64,000 nucleotides of DNA from the NCBI GenBank assembly GCA_045613125.1, contig JAZLAM010000005.1, forward strand, positions 51,948-115,947, in the 5' to 3' direction. Origin of the DNA: JAFTYO01 sp045613125 (GTDB lineage Bacteria > Pseudomonadota > Alphaproteobacteria > RF32 > CAG-239). The translations under genes were made by a program, and so were the position numbers. Shown one piece after another: positions 1 to 8,947 of the stretch (position 1 is its first letter; every line of letters starts with the position of its first letter). The notes under the pieces were generated by a model, which was given only the letters and a program-made list of their open reading frames with translations, was not told the origin of the DNA and did no database searches.

Positions 1-1051
1 ATTGTGGATCGGTAATAAACACCGAAAGCATAATTGCCGCATCACTTAAAAAATCTTCCGCAGTGACATTTGCAGCCTTTTTAACATTTGCCATATCTGC
101 ATATTCTTTTAAGCCTTTAAGCAAAGCATTTTTAAAACCTTGTTCATGCGTCCCGCCAAATGGTGTCACAACCGTATTGCAGTACGAATAAGAAAAACCG
201 TTTTCATCTTCCGGCCATGTAATTGCCCATTCAACTCGGCCCTCATCATGAGCAAGCTCAGAATCTCCTGCAAACATCACTCTGTTTATGGTTGTTCTGC
301 TACCGATTTGATAATTTAAGAAATCTCTCAAACCATTAGGGAAATGAAGCTCATTTTCTAAAGGTGTGGTATCACCTTCTGATACAAGTTCAGGAGCACA
401 TTTGAATAAAATTTTTATACCTTTGAATAAAAAGGCTTTTGAACGTGCCATACGATAAATTCTATTCGGAATAAACGTTGAAGCACCATTAAAAATTTCT
501 TCATCAGGCTTAAAGGTTATGCTCGTTCCCCTTCTGTTTGGAGCATTTCCGATAAGTTCCAAATTTGTAATAGGTTTTCCTTTTGAATATACCTGACGAT
601 AAAGCTTTTTATCACGAGCAATTTCTACAACAAGTTTTTCAGATAAGGCATTTACGACCGATAAACCAACGCCATGTAAACCACCGGACACTTTATACAC
701 ACTCGATGAAAATTTACCGCCGGAGTGAAGCGTGGTCATAATAACCTCTAAAGCAGATTTTCCGGGATATTTCGGATGCTCGTCAACAGGAATACCTCGC
801 CCGTTATCTGTTATGGTGATTGAATTGTCGGCATTTAAGCAGACTTCAATTCGATTAGCATAACCTGCAACCGCTTCATCCATAGAGTTATCCAAAATTT
901 CAGCAACCAAATGATGAAGCGCTTGTTCATCTGTTCCGCCGATATACATACCAGGGCGATGACGAACCGGCTCTAAGCCTTCCAAAACTTCAATATCTTG
1001 TGCCGAATATTCTGTTTTTGCCACAGTTGTAGATTCAAATAAGTCTGCCAT
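1..1051 (-). CDS. parE: DNA topoisomerase IV subunit B (ParE), 3' end outside window
   Basis: ATPase subunit of topoisomerase IV, which with ParC decatenates daughter chromosomes. The first 350 codons are visible; the C-terminal TOPRIM part lies beyond the left edge. GHKL ATPase motifs are clear: the ELDN-type helix (about residues 51-55), DNGRG (82-86) and GGLHGVG (123-129), followed by the transducer domain. The N-terminal RPGMYIGGTDE is typical of ParE; GyrB usually reads IGDT at this point. The start is the ATG at 1049-1051, with AGAGGATAT just upstream. It is transcribed away from rpsB. The partner parC is not in the window. Confidence 0.93.
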   Translation of the reverse strand, partial: MADLFESTTVAKTEYSAQDIEVLEGLEPVRHRPGMYIGGTDEQALHHLVAEILDNSMDEAVAGYANRIEVCLNADNSITITDNGRGIPVDEHPKYPGKSALEVIMTTLHSGGKFSSSVYKVSGGLHGVGLSVVNALSEKLVVEIARDKKLYRQVYSKGKPITNLELIGNAPNRRGTSITFKPDEEIFNGASTFIPNRIYRMARSKAFLFKGIKILFKCAPELVSEGDTTPLENELHFPNGLRDFLNYQIGSRTTINRVMFAGDSELAHDEGRVEWAITWPEDENGFSYSYCNTVVTPFGGTHEQGFKNALLKGLKEYADMANVKKAANVTAEDFLSDAAIMLSVFITDPQ

Positions 1052-1472
1052 TATATCCTCTGTAAAATAAACAATTATGTTCGCTAAAATATATTGTTTT
1101 TATTTAATTCTCAAGTAAAAAACCCTTACAATAAACAAGTTTCGGTTATTCTGTTTTTAAAAAATCAATCATTAAATTTTTACCATTATCTTTCCTTATT
1201 TTCTGTATGCGCTTTTATTGTTACCTTTTTACAGTAGTTTTTCACCAGAAATATACTAAGATTATCATTTATTAATGAGCAAAAAAAATATGAAAAAAAT
1301 GCTTGCAAATTAGTAAAAAATGTGTAAAAAGACAGGTGTCGGTAATGGTGCCGACATTTAATTTCACACGCAAGATTGCGGAAAGCTTCTAACATAAGCC
1401 GTTTCGCTCCGGTGCTTTTAATAAAGCCGAAAGTCTTGCGGAGGTTTAACCGGAAAAGAAGGATTTTAAAAT
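1052..1472 (+). promoter_or_regulatory. Structured 5' leader of rpsB-tsf in a 421-bp intergenic region
   Basis: No convincing gene is seen here. Close to rpsB the sequence can fold. A hairpin at 1337-1356 has 6-bp arms TGTCGG/CCGACA. Downstream, 1369-1377 pairs with 1432-1440 (9 bp with one G-U), enclosing two small hairpins (1385-1388/1396-1399 and 1414-1418/1423-1427), so a three-way junction is possible. An SD-like GGAGG at 1440-1444 lies too far from the start. The likely SD is AAGAAGGA about 10 nt before the ATG at 1473. Ribosomal protein S2 represses rpsB-tsf through its leader in E. coli. A similar role here is inference. A possible -35 TTGCAA at 1303-1308 has only a poor -10. Confidence 0.45.
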
Positions 1473-2264
1473 ATGACTATTCCTACATTTACATTGCGTC
1501 AGCTTGTTGAAGCTGGTGCACACTTCGGACACCACGCTCGTCGTTGGAATCCACAAATGGCTCCATACATCTATGGTAAAAAAGATAATGTACACATTAT
1601 CAACTTGCAAAAAACATATCCTATGCTTTACAACGCATTAAATGCTGTTCGTGAAGTTGCTGCCAACGGCGGTAAGGTTTTGTTTGTTGCTACCAAAAAG
1701 CAAGCTCAAGAAATTGTTAAAGAGCATGCTGAAAGATGCGGACAATATTATGTAAACTATCGTTGGTTAGGTGGTATGATGACCAACTGGAAAACTGTTT
1801 ACAAATCAATCAATCGTTTGGTTAAATTAAACAGCATGTTTGAAAAAAATGAAACCGAAGGCTATACCAAAAAAGAACTTATGAACTTGAAAAAAGAACA
1901 AGAAAAATTGGCATTGTCTTTAAACGGTATCATGAACATGGGCGGTCAGCCTGACATGTTGTTTGTTATTGACACACCAAAAGAAGCTTTAGCAATTAAA
2001 GAAGCTAAAAAATTGGGTATTCCTGTAATTGGTATTGTTGATACCAATGCTAACCCTAACGAAGTTGATTATCCGGTTCCGGGTAACGACGACGCCATCA
2101 GAGCAATCTCTTTATACTGCGAGTTAGTATCAGGCGCTATCTTAGATGGTATGCAAGCTGAAATTGCTGCTCAAGGTGTTAAAGTTGAAGAAGTTGTAGC
2201 TGAAGCAAAACCTGCTAAAAAGCGCGCTTCTAAAAAAGCTAAAGAAGAAACTGTTGAAGCTTAA
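1473..2264 (+). CDS. rpsB: 30S ribosomal protein S2
   Basis: Component of the small ribosomal subunit that binds near S1 and 16S rRNA on the solvent side. The 263-residue protein shows the S2 signatures: LVEAGAHFGHHARRWNPQM near the N terminus, YRWLGGMMTNWKT around residue 97, and the VIDTPKEALAIKEAKKLGIP and IVDTNANP segments. The C-terminal tail is rich in Lys, Ala and Glu, which is common in alphaproteobacteria. The ATG is preceded by AAGAAGGA. It is first in a rpsB-tsf operon, the near-universal bacterial order, behind a structured leader. Confidence 0.98.
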   Translation: MTIPTFTLRQLVEAGAHFGHHARRWNPQMAPYIYGKKDNVHIINLQKTYPMLYNALNAVREVAANGGKVLFVATKKQAQEIVKEHAERCGQYYVNYRWLGGMMTNWKTVYKSINRLVKLNSMFEKNETEGYTKKELMNLKKEQEKLALSLNGIMNMGGQPDMLFVIDTPKEALAIKEAKKLGIPVIGIVDTNANPNEVDYPVPGNDDAIRAISLYCELVSGAILDGMQAEIAAQGVKVEEVVAEAKPAKKRASKKAKEETVEA

Positions 2265-2285
2265 TTTTTAAGTTTTGATATAATT

Positions 2286-2308
2286 GGCGGCAGCTGACAG
2301 TTGCCGCC
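2286..2308 (+). terminator. GC-rich hairpin between rpsB and tsf (attenuator or processing site)
   Basis: The arms GGCGGCA (2286-2292) and TGCCGCC (2302-2308) pair perfectly around a 9-nt loop. No U-tract follows, so it is not a classical intrinsic terminator. It may tune tsf relative to rpsB or block 3' exonucleases after processing. Function is inferred from position only. Confidence 0.6.
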
Positions 2309-2347
2309 AGAGTTCAAAAAATTTTACCAATAAAAAGGAAAAAAACA

Positions 2348-3274
2348 ATGGCAGAAATTACAGCCGCTATGGTTAAAGAATTAAGAGAAACAACAAGTGC
2401 CGGCATGCTTGATTGCAAAAAGGCTTTGATGGAAACAAACGGTGATATGGAACAAGCTGTTGACTGGCTCAGAAAAAAAGGGTTAGCATCTGCTGCTAAA
2501 AAAGCCAGCCGTATTGCTGCTGAAGGTTTGGTATCTGTTGCTGTTGAAGGTAACAGAGGAGCAGTTGTTGAAGTTAACTCTGAAACAGACTTTGTTGCTA
2601 AAAACGACATTTTCCAAGAATATGTTGAAGATGCTGCAAAAGTTGCTTTGGCTGCAAACGGTGAAGTTTGCGACATGAAAACTTTTGCTTGCCCGAAATG
2701 CAACAAATCTTTTGAAGAACGCTTAACAGATATGATTGCAAAAATCGGCGAAAACATGAATTTACGTCGTGCAAAAGTATTAAGCGTTGAAAACGGTGTT
2801 ATTGCTTCATATATGCACAGCGCTCTTCGTCCTAACTTAGGTCGTATCGGCGTGTTGGTTGCTTTAGAATCAGCTGCTGACAAAGCAAAATTAGCTGAAC
2901 TTGGCAAACACATTGCTATGCATATTGCTGCTTCAAACCCATTGTTCTTAAACATTGCAAGTGTTGACAGCGCTGCTGTTGATCGCGAAAGAGCAATTTT
3001 TGCAGAACAAGCAAAAGCATCAGGCAAGCCTGAAAATATCATTGAAAAAATGGTTGAAGGCAGAATCCGTAAATATTATGAAGAAGTTGTTTTAGAAGAA
3101 CAAACATATATTATGGATCCTGATAAGAAAATTAAACAAGTTATTGCTGATGCAGCAAAAGAACTTGGCACAGAAGTTGTCTTGAAAGATTATGTATGCT
3201 TCAAATTAGGTGAAGGCTTACAGAAAAAAGAAGAAGACTTCGCCGCTGAAGTTGCTGCTCAACTCGGTAAATAA
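2348..3274 (+). CDS. tsf: Translation elongation factor Ts
   Basis: Guanine nucleotide exchange factor that recycles EF-Tu. The 308-residue product has the N-terminal UBA-like domain with LRETTSAGMLDCKKAL, the EVNSETDFVAKN signature around residues 75-86 and the IGENMNLRR core motif. The start has the purine-rich AAAAGGA upstream. One oddity is the stretch between the NETDFV region and IGENM: it reads FACPKCNKSFEERL, with a CxxC pair (about residues 116-119), where alphaproteobacterial homologues usually carry a Cys-free loop. Only one such pair is present, so a zinc site would need further ligands. The gene ends the operon at a strong terminator. Confidence 0.97.
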   Translation: MAEITAAMVKELRETTSAGMLDCKKALMETNGDMEQAVDWLRKKGLASAAKKASRIAAEGLVSVAVEGNRGAVVEVNSETDFVAKNDIFQEYVEDAAKVALAANGEVCDMKTFACPKCNKSFEERLTDMIAKIGENMNLRRAKVLSVENGVIASYMHSALRPNLGRIGVLVALESAADKAKLAELGKHIAMHIAASNPLFLNIASVDSAAVDRERAIFAEQAKASGKPENIIEKMVEGRIRKYYEEVVLEEQTYIMDPDKKIKQVIADAAKELGTEVVLKDYVCFKLGEGLQKKEEDFAAEVAAQLGK

Positions 3275-3295
3275 GTTTTTTTATTTAACTTGTTA

Positions 3296-3326
3296 AAAAA
3301 ACCTCGTCATATAGCGAGGTTTTTTT
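3296..3326 (+). terminator. Intrinsic terminator of rpsB-tsf
   Basis: AACCTCG pairs with CGAGGTT around an 8-nt loop, followed by a run of Ts. It lies 20 bp after the tsf stop and closes the operon before the polysaccharide island. Confidence 0.9.
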
Positions 3327-3379
3327 ATAGTTTAAATACATCATTTAGCAAAACGCTTTGCTTGAAAACTATTATTTGA

Positions 3380-3408
3380 TTGACAGCAAATAACAAGACA
3401 TATATATT
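3380..3408 (+). promoter_or_regulatory. Sigma70-type promoter of the plus-strand polysaccharide operon
   Basis: TTGACA at 3380-3385 and TATATT at 3403-3408 are separated by exactly 17 bp, close to consensus. The predicted start near 3415 gives a short leader before the ATG at 3441, which has an AGAGAGAAG ribosome binding site. Confidence 0.75.
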
Positions 3409-3440
3409 GCATCCGGAACAAAAAACTCAGAGAGAAGAAA

Positions 3441-4250
3441 ATGATACCTAAAATTATACACTATGTTTGGGTAGGAAACGAGCCTAAATCAGAACTTGTT
3501 TTAAAATGTATAGAAAGTTGGAAAAAATATTGTCCTGACTATAAAATTATAGAGTGGAATGATAATATTCTAAGCAAAATAGACAATGCCTATGTTAAAG
3601 AAGCTTATGAACATAAAAAATGGGCTTTCGTTTCTGATTACCTACGACTTTATGCGCTTTATCATCACGGTGGTTTTTATTTTGATACTGATTTAGAACT
3701 TACACAAAATATTGACAACTTCATAAAACACGATTTCACAATGGGTTTAGAAATTTATAATGGAAATATTGCTTATCAAACAGCTCTAATAGGCGCAGAA
3801 AAAAACAGTGAAGTTGTTGCTAACTTATTAAATACATATAATAATATCCATTTTGCCCTCAACGGAAAATTAGATTTAACTCCAAATCCTACAAGATTTA
3901 AACAATGTTTTGAATTTTATTATAATAGTTTGAAACAAAAAATATCCGATAAACAAATTGTTTTAGAAGATAATTTTGTTATTTATCCTTCTCATTATTT
4001 TTGCAAACCGCAAGCTGGTAAAGTAAACTATGCAATACATCATTTTGATGGCTCTTGGCTAGATCCTTATATCAGAAAAAATAAATTTTGTTGGGGAAAA
4101 TTTGCCTTAGTTTGTATCAAAGCAAATAGTACCGCCTTTAAAAAATCATTAGAGCCTGATTTTCAAAGCCTACTACAAAAAGATGAGCGTATCATCCTGC
4201 AAATCAGAAAAAGTAAAAGAAAAATGTTATATTTAATTAAAAGGAAGTAA
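3441..4250 (+). CDS. GT32-like glycosyltransferase (Gly_transf_sug, DXD type)
   Basis: Probable sugar transferase for surface polysaccharide. The 269-residue protein opens with MIPKIIHYVWVG and IESWKKYCPDYKIIEWN, the typical start of the OCH1/capsular family with the Gly_transf_sug fold. The DXD metal/nucleotide-sugar motif is in GGFYFDTDLEL (about residues 75-85). There is no signal peptide or obvious transmembrane segment, so it should act at the cytoplasmic face. It is the first of four tightly packed genes; the next starts 1 nt after its stop. The actual sugar is not predictable. Confidence 0.85.
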   Translation: MIPKIIHYVWVGNEPKSELVLKCIESWKKYCPDYKIIEWNDNILSKIDNAYVKEAYEHKKWAFVSDYLRLYALYHHGGFYFDTDLELTQNIDNFIKHDFTMGLEIYNGNIAYQTALIGAEKNSEVVANLLNTYNNIHFALNGKLDLTPNPTRFKQCFEFYYNSLKQKISDKQIVLEDNFVIYPSHYFCKPQAGKVNYAIHHFDGSWLDPYIRKNKFCWGKFALVCIKANSTAFKKSLEPDFQSLLQKDERIILQIRKSKRKMLYLIKRK

Positions 4251-4251
4251 T

Positions 4252-5256
4252 ATGCATAACCCCAAAGTATCTATTGTAGTTCCTATATACAAAGTTGAAA
4301 AATATCTTAAAGAATGTGTTGGCAGTATTTTAAATCAAACATTAAAAGATATTGAAATTATTTTGGTCGATGATGGAAGCCCTGATAATTGTCCGACAAT
4401 TTGTGATGAATATGCAAAAAAAGATAATAGAATTATCGTTATTCATAAACAAAATGGGGGGTTAAGCGATGCTAGAAATGCTGGCATGAGTATTGCAAAA
4501 GGTGAATATATAGGTTTTATTGATTCTGATGATTATATAGAGCCAGATATGTTTGAAAAAATGTATCAAATAGCCGATAAAGATGGTGCAGATGTGGTTG
4601 TGTGCAATATATGGCTGGCCTATGAACATAAAAATTGCAAAAATTTGTATTGGCCTTTAGTGGCAAACGGTACTGTTTCTAAAGATGAGATATATAATTA
4701 TATGTATAGATATCCTTCTTATGCAGTAAACAAAATTTATAAAAAGTCGTTTCTTTGTGAAAATAATATAGATTTTATTAAAGGTTATCTGTACGAAGAT
4801 GTTCCTTTTTTTACTAAGGTTATGTTACTTGCTCAAAAAGTTTCTTATTGTATTGATAATTTATATTTTTATCGACTTGGCAGAGAAGATGCAATTACCA
4901 GTAAAAAATCAGCTAAACAACTGGATATAATTTGCATAGTAAATATCGTGGAAAATTTATTAAAATCTTTTAATGCCCCAATGAATGTGTTTGACAACTT
5001 CTATAAATGGAAGATAGAAATATATACTTGGATGTATAATCTTTTGCCTGATGATAAATTACAAGAAGGTTTAGATGCTATTAATAATCTTGATGATGAT
5101 GCAAAGCACCAAATTTTAGATAAAATAAGCAGAACAAAGGTTAAAGTTTTTTTATTCAATAAAATAAAAATTTTAAAATTTAAAACAAAACGATATAAGT
5201 TAATAAAAAAAGTGTTTAAATATTTTTCTCCTATTATAACAATTAAAAAGGTGTAA
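4252..5256 (+). CDS. Family 2 glycosyltransferase
   Basis: Inverting GT-A transferase of 334 residues. The N-terminal domain is classic: KVSIVVPIYKVEKYL, then EIILVDDGSPDNC with the nucleotide-binding Asp pair, NGGLSDARNAG, and GEYIGFIDSDDYI as the DXD-type motif. The C-terminal third is Lys-rich and less conserved. It follows the GT32-like gene with a 1-nt gap and an AAAAGGAAG ribosome binding site inside the upstream gene, so the two are probably translationally coupled. Acceptor and donor are unknown. Confidence 0.9.
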   Translation: MHNPKVSIVVPIYKVEKYLKECVGSILNQTLKDIEIILVDDGSPDNCPTICDEYAKKDNRIIVIHKQNGGLSDARNAGMSIAKGEYIGFIDSDDYIEPDMFEKMYQIADKDGADVVVCNIWLAYEHKNCKNLYWPLVANGTVSKDEIYNYMYRYPSYAVNKIYKKSFLCENNIDFIKGYLYEDVPFFTKVMLLAQKVSYCIDNLYFYRLGREDAITSKKSAKQLDIICIVNIVENLLKSFNAPMNVFDNFYKWKIEIYTWMYNLLPDDKLQEGLDAINNLDDDAKHQILDKISRTKVKVFLFNKIKILKFKTKRYKLIKKVFKYFSPIITIKKV

Positions 5257-5257
5257 T

Positions 5258-6508
5258 ATGAAAATTTTTAAGATAAAACGTTCCATAAATATCAAAAAAA
5301 ACACTATATCTACAAGTATATATTTGTTTAATAAAATTAAATTATTAAAAATAAAGAAGAAATTAGATAGAAAAGCTGAAATATTTAACCCGCTTGACAC
5401 ACTGACATTTAAGGATAAACAACGTAAATATGTCAATGATGCAAATAGCAATTTGGTATCAGAGCTTACAAAATTAGGAAGTTTTGATTATCACGCCAAT
5501 GGTGGCAATCTTGGGGACTTTTTAATTGCACAATCAGAATATAAACTTTTTGAAAAATTACAATTAAATTATAGAATATACAAAAGAACAGATACTATAG
5601 AAGTTCAGCCTAATTTAGTTATAGGAGGAGGTGGAGGATTTGTCTCCTATTGGAATTATCAAACACTTTTTCCTTTATTGAGCAATAAGAACATTAAAAA
5701 TATTTTAATTTTACCATCAAGCTTTTTTGAATGTGATGATCTTATAAATATAATTGATGAACGTTTTACTATATTCTGTAGAGAACAGTATAGTTATGAT
5801 TATTTAACATCAAAAAACACAAAAGCAAAAATATATACAGCCTCCGATATGGCAACATTATTAACAATAGATAATTTACATCAGAATTTATTAGCCGTTT
5901 CTCCAGAAAAAATTATTAAAGAACGTTCCATCACTGACCAAATATATACAGAAATGTATAATTATTACAGATTGCTATATAACACATTAAAAAGAGCTCT
6001 CAGTAATATTAAAACAAATACAAACGGATTAAAAGTAGGATATTTTCTGAGAAAAGATAAAGAATGTTTACTTAATTGGGAACAGTACAAAATAAATTCA
6101 ATTATTGATTTATCTACATGTGCGTATGGCACGTGCGAAGATGAAGCTATGACAAACATACTAATAAAATTATTTTTATCTGCTATTGAAAAAGTTGATA
6201 TTGTGGTAACAGATCGATTACATGTCGGAATTGCAGCTTTATTACTCAATAAAAAGGTTTACTGGGGTGATAATTCATATAGAAAAATAAGTGGAGTATA
6301 TAATTTTTCGTATAAAAATAATCCGAATGCTAAACTTGTAACACCTCAAGAATTAGAGCAAGAATTAAAAAGTGCAATTGCTGACAAAACGGCAAATGAT
6401 ACTGAATTTAACAAAATGGATTTAGATTTTAATTCCTTTTGTTTAGCTTATTTTAAAAACTATAAAAAACAACACATTGAAAATATTATTACAGGAATAG
6501 AACTATGA
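5258..6508 (+). CDS. Polysaccharide pyruvyl transferase family protein
   Basis: Member of the PS_pyruv_trans superfamily, which moves pyruvate ketals (or acts as a sugar transferase) on exopolysaccharides. Of 416 residues, the first 45 are strongly basic. The family core starts at the HANGGNLGDFLIA segment, followed by VIGGGGGFVSYWN. The C-terminal DRLHVGIAALLLNKKV is the characteristic motif with the conserved Arg and His. It starts 1 nt after the upstream gene and overlaps the next by 4 nt (ATGA), indicating one operon. A second, divergent member of the family lies on the opposite strand nearby. Confidence 0.8.
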   Translation: MKIFKIKRSINIKKNTISTSIYLFNKIKLLKIKKKLDRKAEIFNPLDTLTFKDKQRKYVNDANSNLVSELTKLGSFDYHANGGNLGDFLIAQSEYKLFEKLQLNYRIYKRTDTIEVQPNLVIGGGGGFVSYWNYQTLFPLLSNKNIKNILILPSSFFECDDLINIIDERFTIFCREQYSYDYLTSKNTKAKIYTASDMATLLTIDNLHQNLLAVSPEKIIKERSITDQIYTEMYNYYRLLYNTLKRALSNIKTNTNGLKVGYFLRKDKECLLNWEQYKINSIIDLSTCAYGTCEDEAMTNILIKLFLSAIEKVDIVVTDRLHVGIAALLLNKKVYWGDNSYRKISGVYNFSYKNNPNAKLVTPQELEQELKSAIADKTANDTEFNKMDLDFNSFCLAYFKNYKKQHIENIITGIEL

Positions 6509-7647
6509 CTAAAATTAAAAGACTGATTGATTGTACAATACCGGTATTTACTTGTAATTTACAATGCAAATATTGTTGTAACACTTTAACAAAAAAATAT
6601 AACTCACCTATTCCTAAATTTTTATATTCAGCAAAATATATGGCAAAGGCTATTTCACCTGAAAGAATGGGGGGAATATGTTGGATAAATTTAGGCGGTT
6701 ATGGGGAAACATTACTCTCAAAAGAAATCATTGATTACGCTATAGAACTCTTAAAATTAGGCCATTTTGTGAGTATTGTAACAAATGGTACGGTCTCGGC
6801 TGCTTTTGATAAATTTTCTAAAATTGATGAAAATTTACGTAAGAGATTATTTTTCAAATTTTCGTTTCATTATCTTGAATTTAAGCGCAAAAATTTATAT
6901 GATACATTTTTTGCAAATATTGAAAAAATTAAAAAATCTGGATGTTCGTTTACAGTAGAACTAACACCAAGTGATGACGAACTTGAACATATAGACGATA
7001 TCAAAAAAATGTGTATGGAGAGACTAGGAGCTTTATGTCATATAACGGTAGGTCGTGATTACAGAAAAAAAGAACTGTCATTATTGACCGATTTGCCAAG
7101 AGATGAGTACAAAAAAATATGGGAAAGTTTTGATTCACAATTGTTCAAGTATAAATGGAGTGTGTTTGAACAAAAACGTAAAGAATTTTGCTATGCCGGA
7201 GATTGGAGTGTATTCCTAAATATGTATAACGGTGACTTGAGACAATGCTATTGTGGAAAAATTTTAACAAATATTTATAATGATATAAACGAACCTATAA
7301 AATTTGAAGCTATAGGTAACAATTGTAGGGAACCTCATTGTTACAATGCCCACGCTTGGCTCGTATGGGGAAGTATTCCTGAATTAGAAGCTCCTACGTA
7401 TGCTGAGGTAAGGAATCGTGTTTGTACTGATGGATCTGAATGGTTATCACCAGAAATTAAAGAGTTTTATAGTTCCAAATTAGGTGAAAGTAATCAAGAA
7501 TATTCACAAAAAAAGAAATTTGTCGTTAATTTCAAAAACCATTTTATCAGCAAAAAGATACTTCGGTATTCTTATAAAATCGCATATCTGTTATCTTTTG
7601 GGGCAAACAGAAAAAGATTAAAAGCTATTTATAAAGCAATTAAATAA
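6505..7647 (+). CDS. Radical SAM protein of the polysaccharide operon
   Basis: A 380-residue radical SAM enzyme. The [4Fe-4S]-binding motif CxxxCxxC is at Cys17, Cys21 and Cys24 (CNLQCKYC). GGYGETLL follows as the SAM-contacting GGxGE-type motif, and VTNGT comes later. Further cysteines in the second half (FCYAGDW, QCYCGK, CREPHC) suggest a SPASM/twitch-like auxiliary cluster. It overlaps the pyruvyl transferase-like gene by 4 nt. Radical SAM enzymes in such loci can modify sugars or peptides. The substrate here is unknown. Confidence 0.82.
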   Translation: MTKIKRLIDCTIPVFTCNLQCKYCCNTLTKKYNSPIPKFLYSAKYMAKAISPERMGGICWINLGGYGETLLSKEIIDYAIELLKLGHFVSIVTNGTVSAAFDKFSKIDENLRKRLFFKFSFHYLEFKRKNLYDTFFANIEKIKKSGCSFTVELTPSDDELEHIDDIKKMCMERLGALCHITVGRDYRKKELSLLTDLPRDEYKKIWESFDSQLFKYKWSVFEQKRKEFCYAGDWSVFLNMYNGDLRQCYCGKILTNIYNDINEPIKFEAIGNNCREPHCYNAHAWLVWGSIPELEAPTYAEVRNRVCTDGSEWLSPEIKEFYSSKLGESNQEYSQKKKFVVNFKNHFISKKILRYSYKIAYLLSFGANRKRLKAIYKAIK

Positions 7648-7680
7648 GCAAAAATACAAATATGTAAAATTTTGATAAAA

Positions 7681-8913
7681 TTAAGGGAATAATCTTTTAA
7701 TTTTATACCACCATTTATAACAGTTTTGTTTAAAGGAAGCGTTTTTGAAATAGTTAAATTCCACCTTAAAAGTATCAAAAGGAGGGATTGTTTTCTCTAT
7801 ATAACTCATATCATTTAAACAAGGCAATCCGCAACTTGTCATAAAGTCTTTAAAGTTATCAAAGTTTTTAGGAAATGTTTCATTAAACTCGCTGTAATCA
7901 AGATTTTCATACATTTTATCAAAATCCATGTTCTTATCAAATTTTGACACACTGGGTATTTTGAAAAATTCAGCTAACTCACGTGTTCTGGAATCTACAA
8001 CTTCAACGACAGCCGGAATATTTTGCAATATAGGAACAATATTGCCATGTATTCTGGTTCCGTAAGAGAAATTTATTTTTCTTTCTATTAAGTCTTTTGC
8101 CCAAGTTTGATAGTTACAATATAAAACTGCTCTTTTTTCTTTAACGATGTTTTCGATGTGTTTGAGGCAAATATTACGCATATCTTTATTTTTTAATTCA
8201 TCAGGCGTAAATATAAATTTGTATAATTCATCTTGGTCAACAAAAATAGAAGTAGGGTGTTTGGTAAAACAATTTTTGTATTCAGGCTTACGTAACATTC
8301 TGTTACCGTTAAAAGCAATTTTTAATTTATCAACTTTGGGAACTTCTATTTTGATATTTCTGCCGTTTTGATATAAAGACGGACAGCCGATGACATGGTA
8401 AACACTTTTATCAACGTTTAGTTCTTTAAGGCAAGCTTCTGTAAAATATCCTCTAAGACCCATTTTGCCGCCGTTTTTTGCAACAGCATTTACAAAATTG
8501 AGAACTTCATCTTTGATATTTTTTAAAAAATCAAACGAGTAATTAATTTTGCCTTGCATACCTATTCCGATAACATAAACAGGAATTGTTAATGCTGAAA
8601 TATTTTTTGTTAATTTAGGTAATAAGCGTTTTGCAAATCCTCGCGAAAAAATATTAGCAGGTGACATAACCATGCAATCATATTTTGCATTTATTTCTTT
8701 TGCCGAATTAATAAAATCATCATTATCGGCATATAAATCATAATTATGGTCAACAGATACGTCTTTATCTGTAAGCATTTTTTGTAAAGCATATTCAAAT
8801 ACATTATTACCGCTATTATTTAATAAATTGCGTGTAGCAATGGCATATTTTTGTTTATAATCAAAATTTTCAAATTGATTTTTATTAATACAAAGCAAAA
8901 TTCTTTTATGCAT
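7681..8913 (-). CDS. Polysaccharide pyruvyl transferase family protein (second, divergent)
   Basis: This 410-residue protein is the last gene of the minus-strand polysaccharide operon. The PS_pyruv_trans pattern is visible as YAIATRNLLNNSGNNVFEYAL near the N terminus, VIGIGMQGK in the middle and SYGTRIHGNIVPILQNIPAVV in the C-terminal half, with the conserved Arg-x-His. It differs clearly from the paralogue at 5258-6508. The start at 8913 has AGGAGAACATTT upstream. It converges with the radical SAM gene across a 33-bp gap. Whether it transfers pyruvate or a sugar cannot be decided from sequence. Confidence 0.75.
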   Translation of the reverse strand: MHKRILLCINKNQFENFDYKQKYAIATRNLLNNSGNNVFEYALQKMLTDKDVSVDHNYDLYADNDDFINSAKEINAKYDCMVMSPANIFSRGFAKRLLPKLTKNISALTIPVYVIGIGMQGKINYSFDFLKNIKDEVLNFVNAVAKNGGKMGLRGYFTEACLKELNVDKSVYHVIGCPSLYQNGRNIKIEVPKVDKLKIAFNGNRMLRKPEYKNCFTKHPTSIFVDQDELYKFIFTPDELKNKDMRNICLKHIENIVKEKRAVLYCNYQTWAKDLIERKINFSYGTRIHGNIVPILQNIPAVVEVVDSRTRELAEFFKIPSVSKFDKNMDFDKMYENLDYSEFNETFPKNFDNFKDFMTSCGLPCLNDMSYIEKTIPPFDTFKVEFNYFKNASFKQNCYKWWYKIKRLFP

Positions 8914-8947
8914 AAATGTTCTCCTATTCTTCGCTTTTATAATAATT

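Noticed and set aside
1186..1395. 69-codon minus-strand frame in the rpsB leader
   Set aside because: It is antisense to the structured leader, low in complexity, has no SD and matches nothing; the RNA structure explains the region better.
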